Assembly: GCA_903915655.1 (NCBI GenBank)
Contig: CAIWTU010000045.1
Location: forward strand, 30,965 to 94,964
DNA from: an uncultured Geobacter sp.
GTDB taxonomy: Bacteria; Desulfobacterota; Desulfuromonadia; Geobacterales; Geobacteraceae
DNA: 64,000 bases
Reading direction: 5' to 3'
Shown: positions 8,499 through 17,640 of the stretch, piece by piece
Layout of the letters: every line of letters begins with the position of its first letter
How positions within the stretch are numbered: the stretch's first letter is position 1
The notes under the pieces: model-generated
Told to the model about the DNA's origin: nothing
Databases searched by the model: none
What the model saw: the letters and a program-made list of their open reading frames with translations, nothing else
Translations under genes and position numbers: made by a program

Positions 8499-9059
8499 AT
8501 GAAAAACGAGGTAGCATTTCTCTGGAACCGTTTCACCATGCGAGAGGCGTTGCTTCTCGGCTTCTGCGCCACCTTTATTGTCCTGACCAAGGCAACGTTG
8601 AGGATGAAGTTGGGCATATCCGGCCATTCCATGTTCTTTCTGCTATTCTTCCTGCTGCTCGCACGCGGCATCGTGCCGAAGACGGGGGCGGCGACTCTTG
8701 TCGCACTTCTGGCAGGCGGGATCAGCATTGCCCTCGGTCTGGCCCACAAAGGGCCAGTTATTATGCTGAACTTTCTTCTCCCAGCCCTTGTTCTCGACTT
8801 CGCAGGTATTTTCCTGCCTCAGATGACCTCCAGGCATCTGTTATGCCTTCTGATCGGCGGAATTGCAGCTGCAAGCAAGGGGGTGAGCAGTGCCGTCGTA
8901 GAATTGATCGCCGGAGCGCCGATGAAGATTGTTATTCAGGCAGCAGCTATCGAGGGGGCAGGGGGGGTGATTTTTGGCATGCTCGGCGCCCTTCCCGTCC
9001 CTTCCATCATCCGGAAACTCCGGACCAATCGCCTGATACCATCTCCAGGAGACAAATAG
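8499..9059 (+). CDS. probable substrate-binding S component of the ECF transporter
   Basis: This 186-residue protein has about five to six hydrophobic segments. It begins at ATG 8499 behind a strong AAGGAGG. Its size, position directly after the ATPase and T genes, and the pattern PKTGAATLVALLAGG followed by hydrophobic helices fit an S component. The segment loosely recalls YkoE-type hydroxymethylpyrimidine binders, which also use a fused ATPase. It is not a CbiM/NikM protein, because the characteristic MHI-type N-terminus is absent. The substrate is unknown. Confidence 0.65.
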   Translation: MKNEVAFLWNRFTMREALLLGFCATFIVLTKATLRMKLGISGHSMFFLLFFLLLARGIVPKTGAATLVALLAGGISIALGLAHKGPVIMLNFLLPALVLDFAGIFLPQMTSRHLLCLLIGGIAAASKGVSSAVVELIAGAPMKIVIQAAAIEGAGGVIFGMLGALPVPSIIRKLRTNRLIPSPGDK

Positions 9060-9121
9060 GGAACGTTTTGCCGTTCGTCACCGGTAACCGAGGCTGGATC
9101 TTTATAGCGGGTTGAATATGT

Positions 9122-9170
9122 AAGGGGAGAGCTCCTTTGTCGTAAAGGGCTCTCCCCTTCAACTTTTTTT
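9122..9170 (+). terminator. intrinsic terminator after the ECF operon
   Basis: An 11-bp stem (AAGGGGAGAGC with GCTCTCCCCTT), extended by inner pairing, is followed by a run of seven T. It closes the ECF transcription unit before nikR. Confidence 0.85.
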
Positions 9171-9274
9171 GGAGATTCCGCAGACTGATTGTTTGCCGCA
9201 GAAGAGAGAATATTTTTTTATTGGAGGATGCAAAAAAAATGTGTATTAATACCAAGGGCTATTTTATCCAGGCT

Positions 9275-9320
9275 CCGCAGAGGTTGTAACCCTACTGTTT
9301 GGGCATCATAACTCCTGCGG
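9275..9320 (+). promoter_or_regulatory. long stem-loop in the nikR leader
   Basis: The arms 9275-9285 and 9310-9320 pair over 11 positions with one mismatch and one wobble, and the loop contains a further CCC/GGG pairing. It lies 39 bases before the nikR start with no T run, so it is not a terminator. It could be an operator, a leader RNA structure or chance. Confidence 0.3.
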
Positions 9321-9358
9321 ATGGGAAAACGGACTGGGAAAAAGGAAGGGGAAAATGA

Positions 9359-9778
9359 ATGGCGGGAACGGTCAGGTTTGGCATCTCCATCGATAACAAA
9401 TTGCTGGAGAGTTTTGATCAGCTTATAGAAAATAAAGGATATATGAATCGCTCGGAAGCGATACGTGATTTGATCCGGGCCTCTCTGGTTGAACTAAAGT
9501 GGGAATTTGGCGAGGAGGAGACGGTCGGAACGGTTACCCTGGTATACGATCACCATGTGCGCGACCTCTCCGAAAAACTCACCGAGCAGCAGCACGAAAA
9601 CCACGATAAGGTTATTTCTACCCTGCATGTCCACCTGGATCCCCACAACTGTCTGGAGGTGCTGGTGGTGCGCGGAAAGGCGAGGGATGTAAAGAAGATA
9701 GCCGATGAGCTGATCAGGGTCAAGGGTGTCAAGCATGGCAAGCTGGTAATGACAACTACCGGCGAGGAGTTGCACTGA
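9359..9778 (+). CDS. nikR: nickel-responsive transcriptional regulator NikR
   Basis: This 139-residue protein has an N-terminal ribbon-helix-helix DNA-binding domain (about 1-45) and a C-terminal ACT-like metal domain. The high-affinity nickel ligands are present with exact family spacing: H79, H90, H92 and C98, matching H76, H87, H89 and C95 of the Escherichia coli protein. It should bind DNA when loaded with Ni(II) and repress nickel uptake genes. It stands alone downstream of the ECF terminator. No classical nickel importer is visible in the window, so its local targets are unclear. An out-of-frame ATG lies 4 bases upstream of the chosen start. Confidence 0.92.
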   Translation: MAGTVRFGISIDNKLLESFDQLIENKGYMNRSEAIRDLIRASLVELKWEFGEEETVGTVTLVYDHHVRDLSEKLTEQQHENHDKVISTLHVHLDPHNCLEVLVVRGKARDVKKIADELIRVKGVKHGKLVMTTTGEELH

Positions 9779-9925
9779 CGGGGCAATCTCATGTTTATTT
9801 ATGCTTGCCTTTACCGGCATTTGAAATTAAACTGTGGAATTAAGGCAGAGTCCCCTGGAGAGAGTCGCTCTTGACTCCGTTCAGGCGGTACAGGGCAAAT
9901 ATGATTAAAGATGGAGGTTAGAGAA

Positions 9926-11185
9926 ATGCCGAAAATTTATATCGTTGACGTTACTAACAGGGACGGGGTACAGACCTCAAGGTTAGGTCTAGCCAAGCTG
10001 GAAAAAACCATGATTAACCTGTATCTCAACGAGATGGGAATACACAGGAGTGAATTTGGCTTCCCCTACACGCACCATGAAAAGAACTATATTAACGCCA
10101 ACCTTGAGCTTGCAGAAAGAGGAGTCCTCAATCCGATCCTGCTGAGCGGATGGTGCCCGATGCGCGAGGAGGAAATTACCGATGCTTTCACGACTACGAA
10201 ACTGAAACATGTGAACCTCTCGATCTCCACATCGAAACAGATGACACAGGGCAAGTTTTCCGGTCGCATTGTTAGAGTCCCGGAGGAGAATCCTTCCCTC
10301 CCCAATCTGTTGGACAACATGGGTAAAAGGGTCGAGCTTGCCAAAAAACTCGGGGCGGTTTCCGTCGGGGTAAATGCCGAAGACGCCTCCAGAACGGAAG
10401 ATGATTTTCTCCTCCGTTTTGCCCGGCGGGCCAAGGAAGCGGGAGCGGACAGCTTCCGTTACTGTGACACACTGGGATATGATGATCCTCTTACCGTTTA
10501 CCGCCGTATCAGGATGCTGGCCGAAGAAGTCGGGCTTCCAATCGAGATGCACTGCCACAATGACCTTGGCATGGCCGTTGGATGTTCCGTAGCAGGGGCT
10601 CAAGGGGCGATTGACGGGGGTGTCGACGTCTACATAAACACTGCTGTAAACAGCATGGGTGAAAGGGCCGGCAATGCCGACCTGGTTTCGGTAATTCTGG
10701 CCATCAACAAAGCCAGTGGCCTGGAAGGGAAATATCTTCTTGATGAAAGGGTCAATCTGAAGATGGCATGGAAGCTCTCCAAGTACGCCTCCTACGCGTT
10801 CGGTGTGCCTATTCCGATTAACCAGGTTGGAGTGGGGTCCAACGCTTTTGCCCATGAATCCGGAATTCACGCGGATGGCGCACTGAAGGATCGGAGAAAT
10901 TACGAGCTCTACGACTTCGAGGAACTGGGCAGGGGCGAGGCTGAACTGATCGAAACCGGCAGGGAAATAACCATTGGTGAATACAGTGGTATAAAGGGCT
11001 TTCGCAATGTCTACGGGAAAATGGAGATCGAATTTCATAACGACAAGGAAGCAAGCGATATTCTGGAACTGGTGCGATATGCCAATGTCCATACCCAGAA
11101 ACCGCTGACGAGCGATGAGTTGCGCTTCATTGCCCAACACCCCGACCTGGCCAGACGGATTATGACAATGACCCCTCTCGCCTGA
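9926..11185 (+). CDS. homocitrate synthase / Re-citrate synthase family enzyme
   Basis: This 419-residue member of the DRE-TIM metallolyase family condenses an acyl-CoA with a 2-oxoacid. The catalytic start motif is present as NRDGVQ, the metal ligands as the EMHCHNDLGMA strand, and the late HESGIHADG motif is intact. The GGAGG at 9913 fits ATG 9926 better than the in-frame ATG 9911. Close relatives act as homocitrate synthase (NifV) or as Re-face citrate synthase in some anaerobes. No nif genes are nearby, so a citrate or homocitrate role cannot be decided here. It is a single-gene unit with a terminator downstream. Confidence 0.75.
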   Translation: MPKIYIVDVTNRDGVQTSRLGLAKLEKTMINLYLNEMGIHRSEFGFPYTHHEKNYINANLELAERGVLNPILLSGWCPMREEEITDAFTTTKLKHVNLSISTSKQMTQGKFSGRIVRVPEENPSLPNLLDNMGKRVELAKKLGAVSVGVNAEDASRTEDDFLLRFARRAKEAGADSFRYCDTLGYDDPLTVYRRIRMLAEEVGLPIEMHCHNDLGMAVGCSVAGAQGAIDGGVDVYINTAVNSMGERAGNADLVSVILAINKASGLEGKYLLDERVNLKMAWKLSKYASYAFGVPIPINQVGVGSNAFAHESGIHADGALKDRRNYELYDFEELGRGEAELIETGREITIGEYSGIKGFRNVYGKMEIEFHNDKEASDILELVRYANVHTQKPLTSDELRFIAQHPDLARRIMTMTPLA

Positions 11186-11208
11186 TTCTGCCCCTCATTA
11201 AGGGTATG

Positions 11209-11242
11209 AACAAGGGGGTGGCTACCTTGCCGCCCCCTTGTT
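11209..11242. terminator. bidirectional terminator between convergent genes
   Basis: A perfect 10-bp stem (AACAAGGGGG with CCCCCTTGTT) sits between the converging synthase and lipoprotein genes, with short T and A flanks on each side. It can serve both strands. Confidence 0.8.
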
Positions 11243-11249
11243 TATAGGA

Positions 11250-11663
11250 TTATTTGAATTCTGGCAAAACGGTCATGAGCCGCCAGAGTTTCTGACCATC
11301 TTCCTCGCAGTATTCCCACTTTTGACTGTCCTCGACCGTTTTTAACGTGACTGAAGGGAGTCTGAAGTAATCAATCTCGATTACTACATTCGCCTTACCC
11401 TTTTCCGGAGAGCAGTCCTGGGTTTTTACCCTTAAGTCGGTTATCGTGATTTTTCCCGCCGCTTTCAAACTCAGGTCATATTTTTCACGCAATGGCGCCG
11501 TGACGAACGCCCCTGATGCTTTTTCCAATTCTCGCCAGCGAAGCATCTTGTTGTAGCTCTTTGAGCTTTCCTCGAAGTCATCCCTGATTTTATAATTCTT
11601 CATGGAGCTGCAGGAAGTTGCAGTGAGTAGCAGAAGGATGAGCAATATGATTCGGTAAGGCAT
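11250..11663 (-). CDS. small lipoprotein of unknown function
   Basis: This 137-residue protein has a hydrophobic N-terminus ending in the lipobox-like TATSC at about residues 14-18, so it is probably lipidated. The mature part is polar and mixed alpha/beta, with two further cysteines (near 83 and 118) that could form a disulfide. It recalls the small cystatin/NTF2-like lipoproteins common in Geobacter relatives, but I cannot name the family. It is encoded alone, convergent with the synthase gene. Confidence 0.6.
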   Translation of the reverse strand: MPYRIILLILLLLTATSCSSMKNYKIRDDFEESSKSYNKMLRWRELEKASGAFVTAPLREKYDLSLKAAGKITITDLRVKTQDCSPEKGKANVVIEIDYFRLPSVTLKTVEDSQKWEYCEEDGQKLWRLMTVLPEFK

Positions 11664-11921
11664 CGGTTTCCCCTTTTCTTGCAGAGTGGTTTTATTGGTT
11701 CGTCGATAATAAAGGCATTCAGGCCGGTTCTTTTATAAATCGTACCAGTTCCTCCGCTAAAAGCTATCTGCCGGAGAGCGGGATAATATCGAATCACCCG
11801 ACCCTGTCTGAACGTGGGCGCCCCCCTAATTCTTCTCGCAGCAATCAGCAGAAGTTTTTATGGCCTTTTTCCGGAAATCCGGATAAAATACCCGCAAAAT
11901 ATTATTTCAGGGAGCATGTTG

Positions 11922-12539
11922 ATGCAAGAACTGATTGCCTGGCTTTTGGCCACCATCTTGAAATTTGGGTATCCTGGCATCTTCCTGCTCATGGCCATGG
12001 AGAGCTCAGTAATCCCTGTTCCGAGCGAGCTTGTGATGCCGCCGGCCGGTTACTGGGCAGCAGCGGGGAAGATGAACCTAGTTACCGCTATCTTGTGCGG
12101 TACACTGGGAAGCCTGGTTGGTGCCTATGCAAACTATTTCGCTGCCCGGCACCTTGGTCGGCCGCTTCTCCTGAAATATGGCAGGTACGTCTGGATAACC
12201 GAAGAAAAATTCACGCGGGTCGAAGCCTTTTTCCTCCGTCACGGCGAGATTTCAACCTTCATCGGCAGGCTCATCCCTGTGGTGCGTCACCTTATATCGC
12301 TTCCTGCCGGGTTGTCCGGGATGAATCACCTCCGCTTTTCCCTCTATACCCTGCTTGGAGCGGGCATATGGGTGACCGTGTTGACTCTTATCGGCTATTT
12401 TATCGGTGAGAACCAGCAACTGATTATGCAATACTCCCATCAGGCAGTATTGATTGTGCTTATTTGCAGTTTTATACTTATTGCGGTTTATGTTCGGCTT
12501 CAGAGGCGCAAAAAGGGGCGGGCGAACAGGGGGGAATAG
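11922..12539 (+). CDS. DedA/SNARE-associated family membrane protein
   Basis: This 205-residue integral membrane protein carries DedA hallmarks: an amphipathic entry region, ESSVIPVPSELVMPPAG near residues 27-43, the conserved G-R-x-(I/V)P-x-x-R motif (GRLIPVVRH), and a C-terminal helix followed by a basic tail. DedA proteins take part in envelope homeostasis and in phospholipid or undecaprenyl-phosphate translocation. I chose ATG 11922, which is 8 bases after GGGAG; ATG 11916 is too close to that site. The gene is monocistronic. Confidence 0.85.
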   Translation: MQELIAWLLATILKFGYPGIFLLMAMESSVIPVPSELVMPPAGYWAAAGKMNLVTAILCGTLGSLVGAYANYFAARHLGRPLLLKYGRYVWITEEKFTRVEAFFLRHGEISTFIGRLIPVVRHLISLPAGLSGMNHLRFSLYTLLGAGIWVTVLTLIGYFIGENQQLIMQYSHQAVLIVLICSFILIAVYVRLQRRKKGRANRGE

Positions 12540-12667
12540 TGTTTTATGCGAAGCCGCGGATCTCCTGTTCCTGTTCACAAGCCTGATGGAGATAACCGGT
12601 TTCCATCAGGAAACTTCGGATGAGAAACTATCGGAGAAGATTGACATTAATCCTGCCTTGATATGGC

Positions 12668-13242
12668 TCACATTACGGTGAGCAGTATCGCCTCGGCAAT
12701 CTGACGCATACTCTTCCGCTTATCCATGGAGAGCTTCTGCATTTTCCTGAAGGCCTCCGGTTCGCTAACCCCTTCCTTGCGCATAAGGACCCCTTTGGCT
12801 TTATCGATCACCTTGCGGGACTCCAGCGACTCCTTCATCTCCTCCTCCTGTTCTTTCAGCTCCTCAATTTCTTCGGCATGGGCAAAAGCGAGTTCGATTG
12901 CCGGCCAGAGGTCCCGCTCTCGCAAAGGCTTGGTCAGTAGCGCAGCGATGCCGCATTATCGGGCCCTTTTCACAGTATCCGAATCGTAACAGGCCTTAAG
13001 GAGAATAATGGGAAGTTTCAACTTTTTCCGGATTTCCCTGGCTCTGGATATGCCAACCTTCAACGGCATTGCTACATCCAGGATAGCGATATCAGGAATC
13101 TTGTCCCGTGCCAGTTCGACTGCCTTGATACCGTCTCCACATTCTACTATTTCATCAAAGCCGAGCTCTTTCAGCCTTTTTTTAGGCTCATCCGGATAAT
13201 CGGCTCATCATCGTAAATAAGTACACTTCTCAATATTGTCAC
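12668..13242 (-). pseudogene. broken ANTAR-domain response regulator
   Basis: Read from GTG at 13242, the product begins like a receiver domain (LIYDDEPIIRMSL), then a run of only seven A (13177-13183 on the complement) shifts the frame by one base. In the next frame it continues through PDIAILDVAMP to VKRAR and meets a TAA at 12956-12958. After that stop the same frame continues with CGIAALLTKPLRERDLW, a coiled coil and an ANTAR RNA-binding domain. Such regulators act by transcription antitermination. One frameshift and one nonsense codon mean no full-length product; a sequencing error could explain the homopolymer but not the stop. Confidence 0.8.
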
Positions 13243-13272
13243 TGCCTTACAAGTATTTGTCTGCAATTATAG

Positions 13273-13458
13273 CTCGTATTGCCTGATAGTAACAGCGACT
13301 TCTATCTCCCTGCGGTTATTGCCAATATTGTATTTATTATCAGCATGCTGCTCTCCGGTTTCGACTTTCCCATCGGAAAAATGCCGGATGTAGTGCAGTG
13401 GCTGACCTATATAAACCCGCTACGTTATTACCTCGTCATCATCCGCGAGTTCCGATGA
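13273..13458 (+). pseudogene. 3' fragment of an ABC-2 type transporter permease
   Basis: A 61-codon open frame, closed upstream by a TAG at 13270-13272, ends at TGA 13456. It encodes the last transmembrane segment and tail of a YhhJ/YbhR-type permease, with the recognisable strings MLLSGFDFPI, MPDVVQWLTY and INPLRYYLVIIRE. The rest of the gene and its ATPase partners are missing. It lies between the broken regulator and trpB1. Confidence 0.75.
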
Positions 13459-13489
13459 AATCATTTTTCAGGAACAAAAGGGGGTTGTA

Positions 13490-14683
13490 TCACCCCAGCT
13501 TCACCCCCATGACATCGGCCACGGTATGGATGTCCTTGTCGCCCCTGCCGGAAAGGGAGACCACGATGGTTTTGTCCCTGGGGAGGGTTGGCGCAAGCTT
13601 CAGGACATGGGCAATGGCATGGGATGACTCCAGAGCCGGGAGGATCCCCTCCTCCTGCGTCAGAATCTTGAACCCTTCCATAGCCTCATTGTCGGTTATC
13701 GAGACATACTCGGCGCGGCCGGTATCTTTCAGCCAGGCATGCTCCGGTCCTACACCGGGGTAGTCGAGTCCGGCCGAGATCGAATGGGCATGGGCGATCT
13801 GGCCATGCTCGTCCTGAAGGAGATAGGTCTTGTTGCCGTGCAGTACGCCGACCGTCCCGGCACAGAGGGGAGCTGCATGCCTGCCGGAGTCGATGCCGTA
13901 ACCGGCGGCCTCGACTCCTATCATCCGGACGTCGGTGTCATTGAGAAATGGATAAAAGAGACCGAGCGCGTTGCTCCCTCCGCCGACTGCAGCGACCAGG
14001 TAGTCGGGTAGCCTCCCTTCGGCCCTTTCGTGCTGCAGCTTTGCCTCTCGCCCGATAATCGACTGAAAATCTCGCACCATCATCGGGTAGGGGTGCGGTC
14101 CTGCCGTAGTGCCTATAACGTAAAAGGTCTCTCTGACGAAGGTGACCCAATTGCGCATCGCTTCGTTCATGGCATCCTTGAGTGTGGCTGTGCCGGAAGT
14201 TACCGGAGTTACCTTTGCCCCGAGGAGCTTCATCCGGAAGACGTTAAGCGACTGGCGGTGGATGTCTTCCTCTCCCATGAAAATCTCGCACTCCATGCCG
14301 AAGAGGGCCGCAATCGTCGCCGTGGCCACACCATGCTGACCGGCGCCGGTTTCGGCGATAACCCGTTTTTTCCCCATCCGTTTCGCCAGGAGTCCCTGGC
14401 CGATGGTATTGTTGATCTTATGGGCGCCGGTGTGGTTGAGATCTTCCCTCTTCAGGTAAATTTTGGCCCCCCCCATCTTCAGGGTGAGTTTTTTTGCAAA
14501 ATAGAGGGGGTTGGGACGGCCTACATAGTCACGCAGATAATAGGCGAACTCGTCCTTGAACTCCCTGTCGTGCTTGTAATGGCCATAGGCCTTCTCCAGT
14601 TCCAGCAGGATCGGCATCAACGTCTCGGGAACGAATCTGCCACCGAACTGACCGAAGCGCCCCTGTTTATCGGGAAATCTCAT
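13490..14683 (-). CDS. trpB: tryptophan synthase beta chain, TrpB1 type
   Basis: This 397-residue PLP enzyme joins indole and serine to form tryptophan in the cytoplasm. Visible motifs are the PLP lysine in GAHKIN (near residue 88), the AETGAGQHG catalytic strand, the phosphate-binding GGGSNA, and the C-terminal SGRGDKD. It is the standard type that normally pairs with TrpA. It is the last trp gene of the minus-strand cluster, after trpF, but trpA does not follow; the next sequence is gene debris. Confidence 0.95.
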   Translation of the reverse strand: MRFPDKQGRFGQFGGRFVPETLMPILLELEKAYGHYKHDREFKDEFAYYLRDYVGRPNPLYFAKKLTLKMGGAKIYLKREDLNHTGAHKINNTIGQGLLAKRMGKKRVIAETGAGQHGVATATIAALFGMECEIFMGEEDIHRQSLNVFRMKLLGAKVTPVTSGTATLKDAMNEAMRNWVTFVRETFYVIGTTAGPHPYPMMVRDFQSIIGREAKLQHERAEGRLPDYLVAAVGGGSNALGLFYPFLNDTDVRMIGVEAAGYGIDSGRHAAPLCAGTVGVLHGNKTYLLQDEHGQIAHAHSISAGLDYPGVGPEHAWLKDTGRAEYVSITDNEAMEGFKILTQEEGILPALESSHAIAHVLKLAPTLPRDKTIVVSLSGRGDKDIHTVADVMGVKLG

Positions 14684-14740
14684 TACTCCTCCAAGTTTTT
14701 CTACCAGAAGCGCTAATCTTCATCTGTGGCATGCAATCAG

Positions 14741-15364
14741 TCATCTGTTATTCTTCCAGCTCTTCGCTCTTCTGATAAATTCACGTACCTTGTCCTGATC
14801 TTTTTTGCCCGGAGAAATCTCGACTCCGCTGGAGACATCCACCCCGTAGGGTTGTACTGTTTCCACCGCTTGGCGGACGTTCCCGGCGTTTAGGCCACCG
14901 GCAAGTATTATCGCCCCGTGCTGTTTTGCCTCCCTGGCCAGCTCCCAGTTAAAGGTAGTGCCAGTGCCGCCGTGGGCCCGGGGTGACCAGGTGTCGAGCA
15001 GATAACCTGCAACCCGGTACTCCTTCATCGGTTCGATACTGGCCGCATCCTTTACCCGGAACACCTTTACGACAGGACGAGCGACCTGTCTGCAGAAGTC
15101 CGGTGTCTCTTCTCCGTGCAGCTGTACCCGGTCCAGGGTGCAGCTCAAGGCAGTGGAATTGACGAGCTCCAGTTCTGCATTGACGAACAGGCCAACCGTC
15201 AGGACAAACGGCGGCAATGCTCTGATAATCTCCCCTGCGGTTTCGGGTTCTATGTAACGGGGGGAGTTGTCGGAAAAAACAAATCCGAGGGCATCCGCCC
15301 CGGCATCGACCGCTGCCAGGGCGTCGTCCATATTCGTTATGCCGCAGATTTTAACTCTAACCAT
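14741..15364 (-). CDS. trpF: phosphoribosylanthranilate isomerase
   Basis: This 207-residue TIM-barrel enzyme carries out the Amadori rearrangement of phosphoribosylanthranilate. The N-terminal KICGIT motif holds the catalytic cysteine, GFVFSDNSPRYI follows, and the phosphate-binding LAGGLNAGNV and DVSSGVE motifs are near the end. I chose the ATG at 15364, which puts KICGIT at the usual position; an in-frame ATG at 15388 would add eight unusual residues. It lies between trpB2 and trpB1. Confidence 0.93.
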   Translation of the reverse strand: MVRVKICGITNMDDALAAVDAGADALGFVFSDNSPRYIEPETAGEIIRALPPFVLTVGLFVNAELELVNSTALSCTLDRVQLHGEETPDFCRQVARPVVKVFRVKDAASIEPMKEYRVAGYLLDTWSPRAHGGTGTTFNWELAREAKQHGAIILAGGLNAGNVRQAVETVQPYGVDVSSGVEISPGKKDQDKVREFIRRAKSWKNNR

Positions 15365-15409
15365 GGAGTGATCTCTCTGGATCTGCATATAAAAGTCTGA
15401 ATGATACGT

Positions 15410-16765
15410 CTATAACGTCACCTTGGGGAGCCTCTCCAGAGCCTCCCTGATCTTCTGCTCCGGATAGTCATAATCCTCCAGATTGCCGGACAGGTAAGCG
15501 TCATAGGCGCCCATATCCAGCTGCCCGTGACCCGAGAGGCCAAACAGGATGACTTTCTCTTTCCCCTCTTCCTTGGCCAGCACAGCTTCATCGATGGCGG
15601 CTCTAATAGCATGGGACGACTCAGGGGCCGGGACAATTCCTTCGCTGCGTGCGAAAAGGAGCGCACCTTCGAAGCAGGCATTCTGCTTGTAGGACTTCGC
15701 TTCGATCTCCCCTGCGTGGTAAAGCTGGGAAACCAGTGGTGACTCACCATGGTAGCGGAGCCCACCCGCGTGAATTCCCGGCGGCATGAAATCGTGACCG
15801 AGGGTGTACATCATGGAGATCGGTGCTATTTTGGCGGTATCACCGTAGTCGAAGGCATATACACCCTTGGTCAAGGTAGGGCAGGAAGCCGGTTCCACGG
15901 CCATACAGCGCACCTGTTTCCCGGCAGCCCGGTCGGCAATAAAGGGGAAGGCAAGCCCGGCAAAATTCGAGCCGCCACCGCAGCAGGCAATGACTACGTC
16001 CGGATAGTCACCGGTCAGTTCCATTTGTGCCTTTGCCTCCTGACCTATGACGGTCTGATGCAGGCAGACATGATTCAGCACGCTTCCAAGGGCATAATTA
16101 GTGTCGGCGTGGCTGGCTGCATCTTCCACCGCTTCAGAAATTGCAATACCGAGGCTCCCGGCGCTATCCGGGTCATGGGCGAGAATAGAACGCCCGGCGT
16201 TGGTGAACTCCGACGGGGAAGGGATGACCTTCGCCCCCCAGAGCTGCATCATGCTTTTGCGATACGGTTTCTGGGTGCAGGAAACCTTCACCATGTAAAC
16301 CGTGCACTCCAGCCCGAAAAAATTGCAGGCGAGTGCAAGTGAGCTCCCCCACTGGCCGGCGCCGGTCTCGGTGGCAAGTCTGCGGATCCCCGCCTGCTTG
16401 TTGTACCAGGCCTGAGGTATGGCGGAATTCGGTTTGTGCGAACCTGCCGGGGATACACCCTCGTATTTGTAATAAATCCTGGCCGGGGTCTGAAGCATCC
16501 TTTCCAGGCGGTGCGCCCGGTATAGCGGGGCTGGTCGCCAGAGCTTGTAGATCTCGCGGATTTCATCGGGAATCGGAATCCAGCGCTCCCGGGAAACTTC
16601 CTGGGCTATGAGCGCCATCGGGAAAATGGGGAGGAGATCGTCGGGAGTTACCGGCTTCATGGTTCGGGGGTTGATTACCGGTGCGAGTGGCCCGGGCATA
16701 TCCGGGATGATATTGTACCACTGCTTTGGAATCTGGTCTTCACTTAGCAAATATTTAGTCTGCAT
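15410..16765 (-). CDS. tryptophan synthase beta chain, TrpB2 type
   Basis: This 451-residue PLP enzyme belongs to the longer TrpB2 branch, with an extended N-terminus ([15 protein letters not shown]) and GSHKPN at the PLP lysine. It also has [15 protein letters not shown] and a closing LSGHGQLDM. TrpB2 enzymes usually work without TrpA contacts and are thought to use free indole. A TrpB1 gene lies 1 kb downstream in the same cluster, so the cell has two beta chains here. The N-terminal extension matches the family, which supports this start. Confidence 0.92.
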   Translation of the reverse strand: MQTKYLLSEDQIPKQWYNIIPDMPGPLAPVINPRTMKPVTPDDLLPIFPMALIAQEVSRERWIPIPDEIREIYKLWRPAPLYRAHRLERMLQTPARIYYKYEGVSPAGSHKPNSAIPQAWYNKQAGIRRLATETGAGQWGSSLALACNFFGLECTVYMVKVSCTQKPYRKSMMQLWGAKVIPSPSEFTNAGRSILAHDPDSAGSLGIAISEAVEDAASHADTNYALGSVLNHVCLHQTVIGQEAKAQMELTGDYPDVVIACCGGGSNFAGLAFPFIADRAAGKQVRCMAVEPASCPTLTKGVYAFDYGDTAKIAPISMMYTLGHDFMPPGIHAGGLRYHGESPLVSQLYHAGEIEAKSYKQNACFEGALLFARSEGIVPAPESSHAIRAAIDEAVLAKEEGKEKVILFGLSGHGQLDMGAYDAYLSGNLEDYDYPEQKIREALERLPKVTL

Positions 16766-16827
16766 CGGTACTCCTTTGTAAACCTCAGAATTTATGCATC
16801 TATCCGGATATGATGGCAGGCGCGCAT

Positions 16828-17622
16828 CTAAATCAATTCCCGTAACTTTTTCGCGATATCCGCTTCCCGCATCAGCGATTCTCCGATCAGGAAAGCTTTT
16901 GCCCCGGCGTTCTGCAGGCGGAGAATATCATTACGTGTATTTATTCCGCTCTCGGAGACAGTGAACCTGCCGCTGGGAATCTGCCGGAGAAGTCTCTCCG
17001 TTGTCCCGAGGTCGGTCACGAAGGTATGCAGGTTTCGGTTGTTGATGCCGATCAGGGAGCAATCGGTGAGCAGCGCCGTCTCAAGCTCCTTTTCGTCATG
17101 CACTTCCAGCAGGACATCAAGCTGAAACTCCCTGGCCAGAGCGGAAAAGTCCTTTAATCGGGGGAGGTCCAGCATGGCGGCAATCAGGAGAATGGCGTCG
17201 GCCCCGGCGGAGCGCGCTTCCACGATCTGGTAAGGGTCAAAGATAAAATCCTTGCGCAGCAGGGGGATATTAACTATCTGGCGGATTTGGGCCAGGTATT
17301 CCAGTTGGCCGAGAAAAAAATGTTCGTCTGTCAGGACAGAGAGACAGGTTGCGCCGCCTGCCTCATAGATCGAGGCAATGTCAAGCGGGGCGAAATCCTC
17401 CCTTATCATCCCCTTGCTGGGAGAACCTTTTTTCACCTCGGCAATTATCACTCTGCCGCCTGCGGAGTGGCTGTTGCGCAGAGCCTCCAGAAATCCCCTG
17501 GTGGGGGGGAGTCCGGCGATGCGCGCTTCTAGTTCGGCCAGAGGAAGCCGTCCCTTTATGACGGCAAGCTCATCTCTTTTGTAGTCGATGATTTTTTTCA
17601 GAATATCGGGAGTAGCGGTCAT
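16828..17622 (-). CDS. trpC: indole-3-glycerol-phosphate synthase
   Basis: This 264-residue TIM-barrel enzyme converts carboxyphenylamino-deoxyribulose phosphate to indole-3-glycerol phosphate. Visible signatures are [27 protein letters not shown] (catalytic lysine), [16 protein letters not shown] and SESGI, all in order. It starts 18 bases after trpD on the same strand and is probably translated from the same transcript. Confidence 0.95.
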   Translation of the reverse strand: MTATPDILKKIIDYKRDELAVIKGRLPLAELEARIAGLPPTRGFLEALRNSHSAGGRVIIAEVKKGSPSKGMIREDFAPLDIASIYEAGGATCLSVLTDEHFFLGQLEYLAQIRQIVNIPLLRKDFIFDPYQIVEARSAGADAILLIAAMLDLPRLKDFSALAREFQLDVLLEVHDEKELETALLTDCSLIGINNRNLHTFVTDLGTTERLLRQIPSGRFTVSESGINTRNDILRLQNAGAKAFLIGESLMREADIAKKLRELI

Positions 17623-17640
17623 TTTTTGTTTGGTCCTACC

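Noticed and set aside
9242..9253. GTATTAATAC palindrome upstream of nikR as a NikR operator
   Set aside because: It is short and AT-rich and lacks the long spacer between half sites known for NikR operators.
9989..11140. 383-codon minus-strand open frame opposite the synthase gene
   Set aside because: It mirrors a strongly supported enzyme gene with intact catalytic motifs, and its own composition is unlike a real protein.
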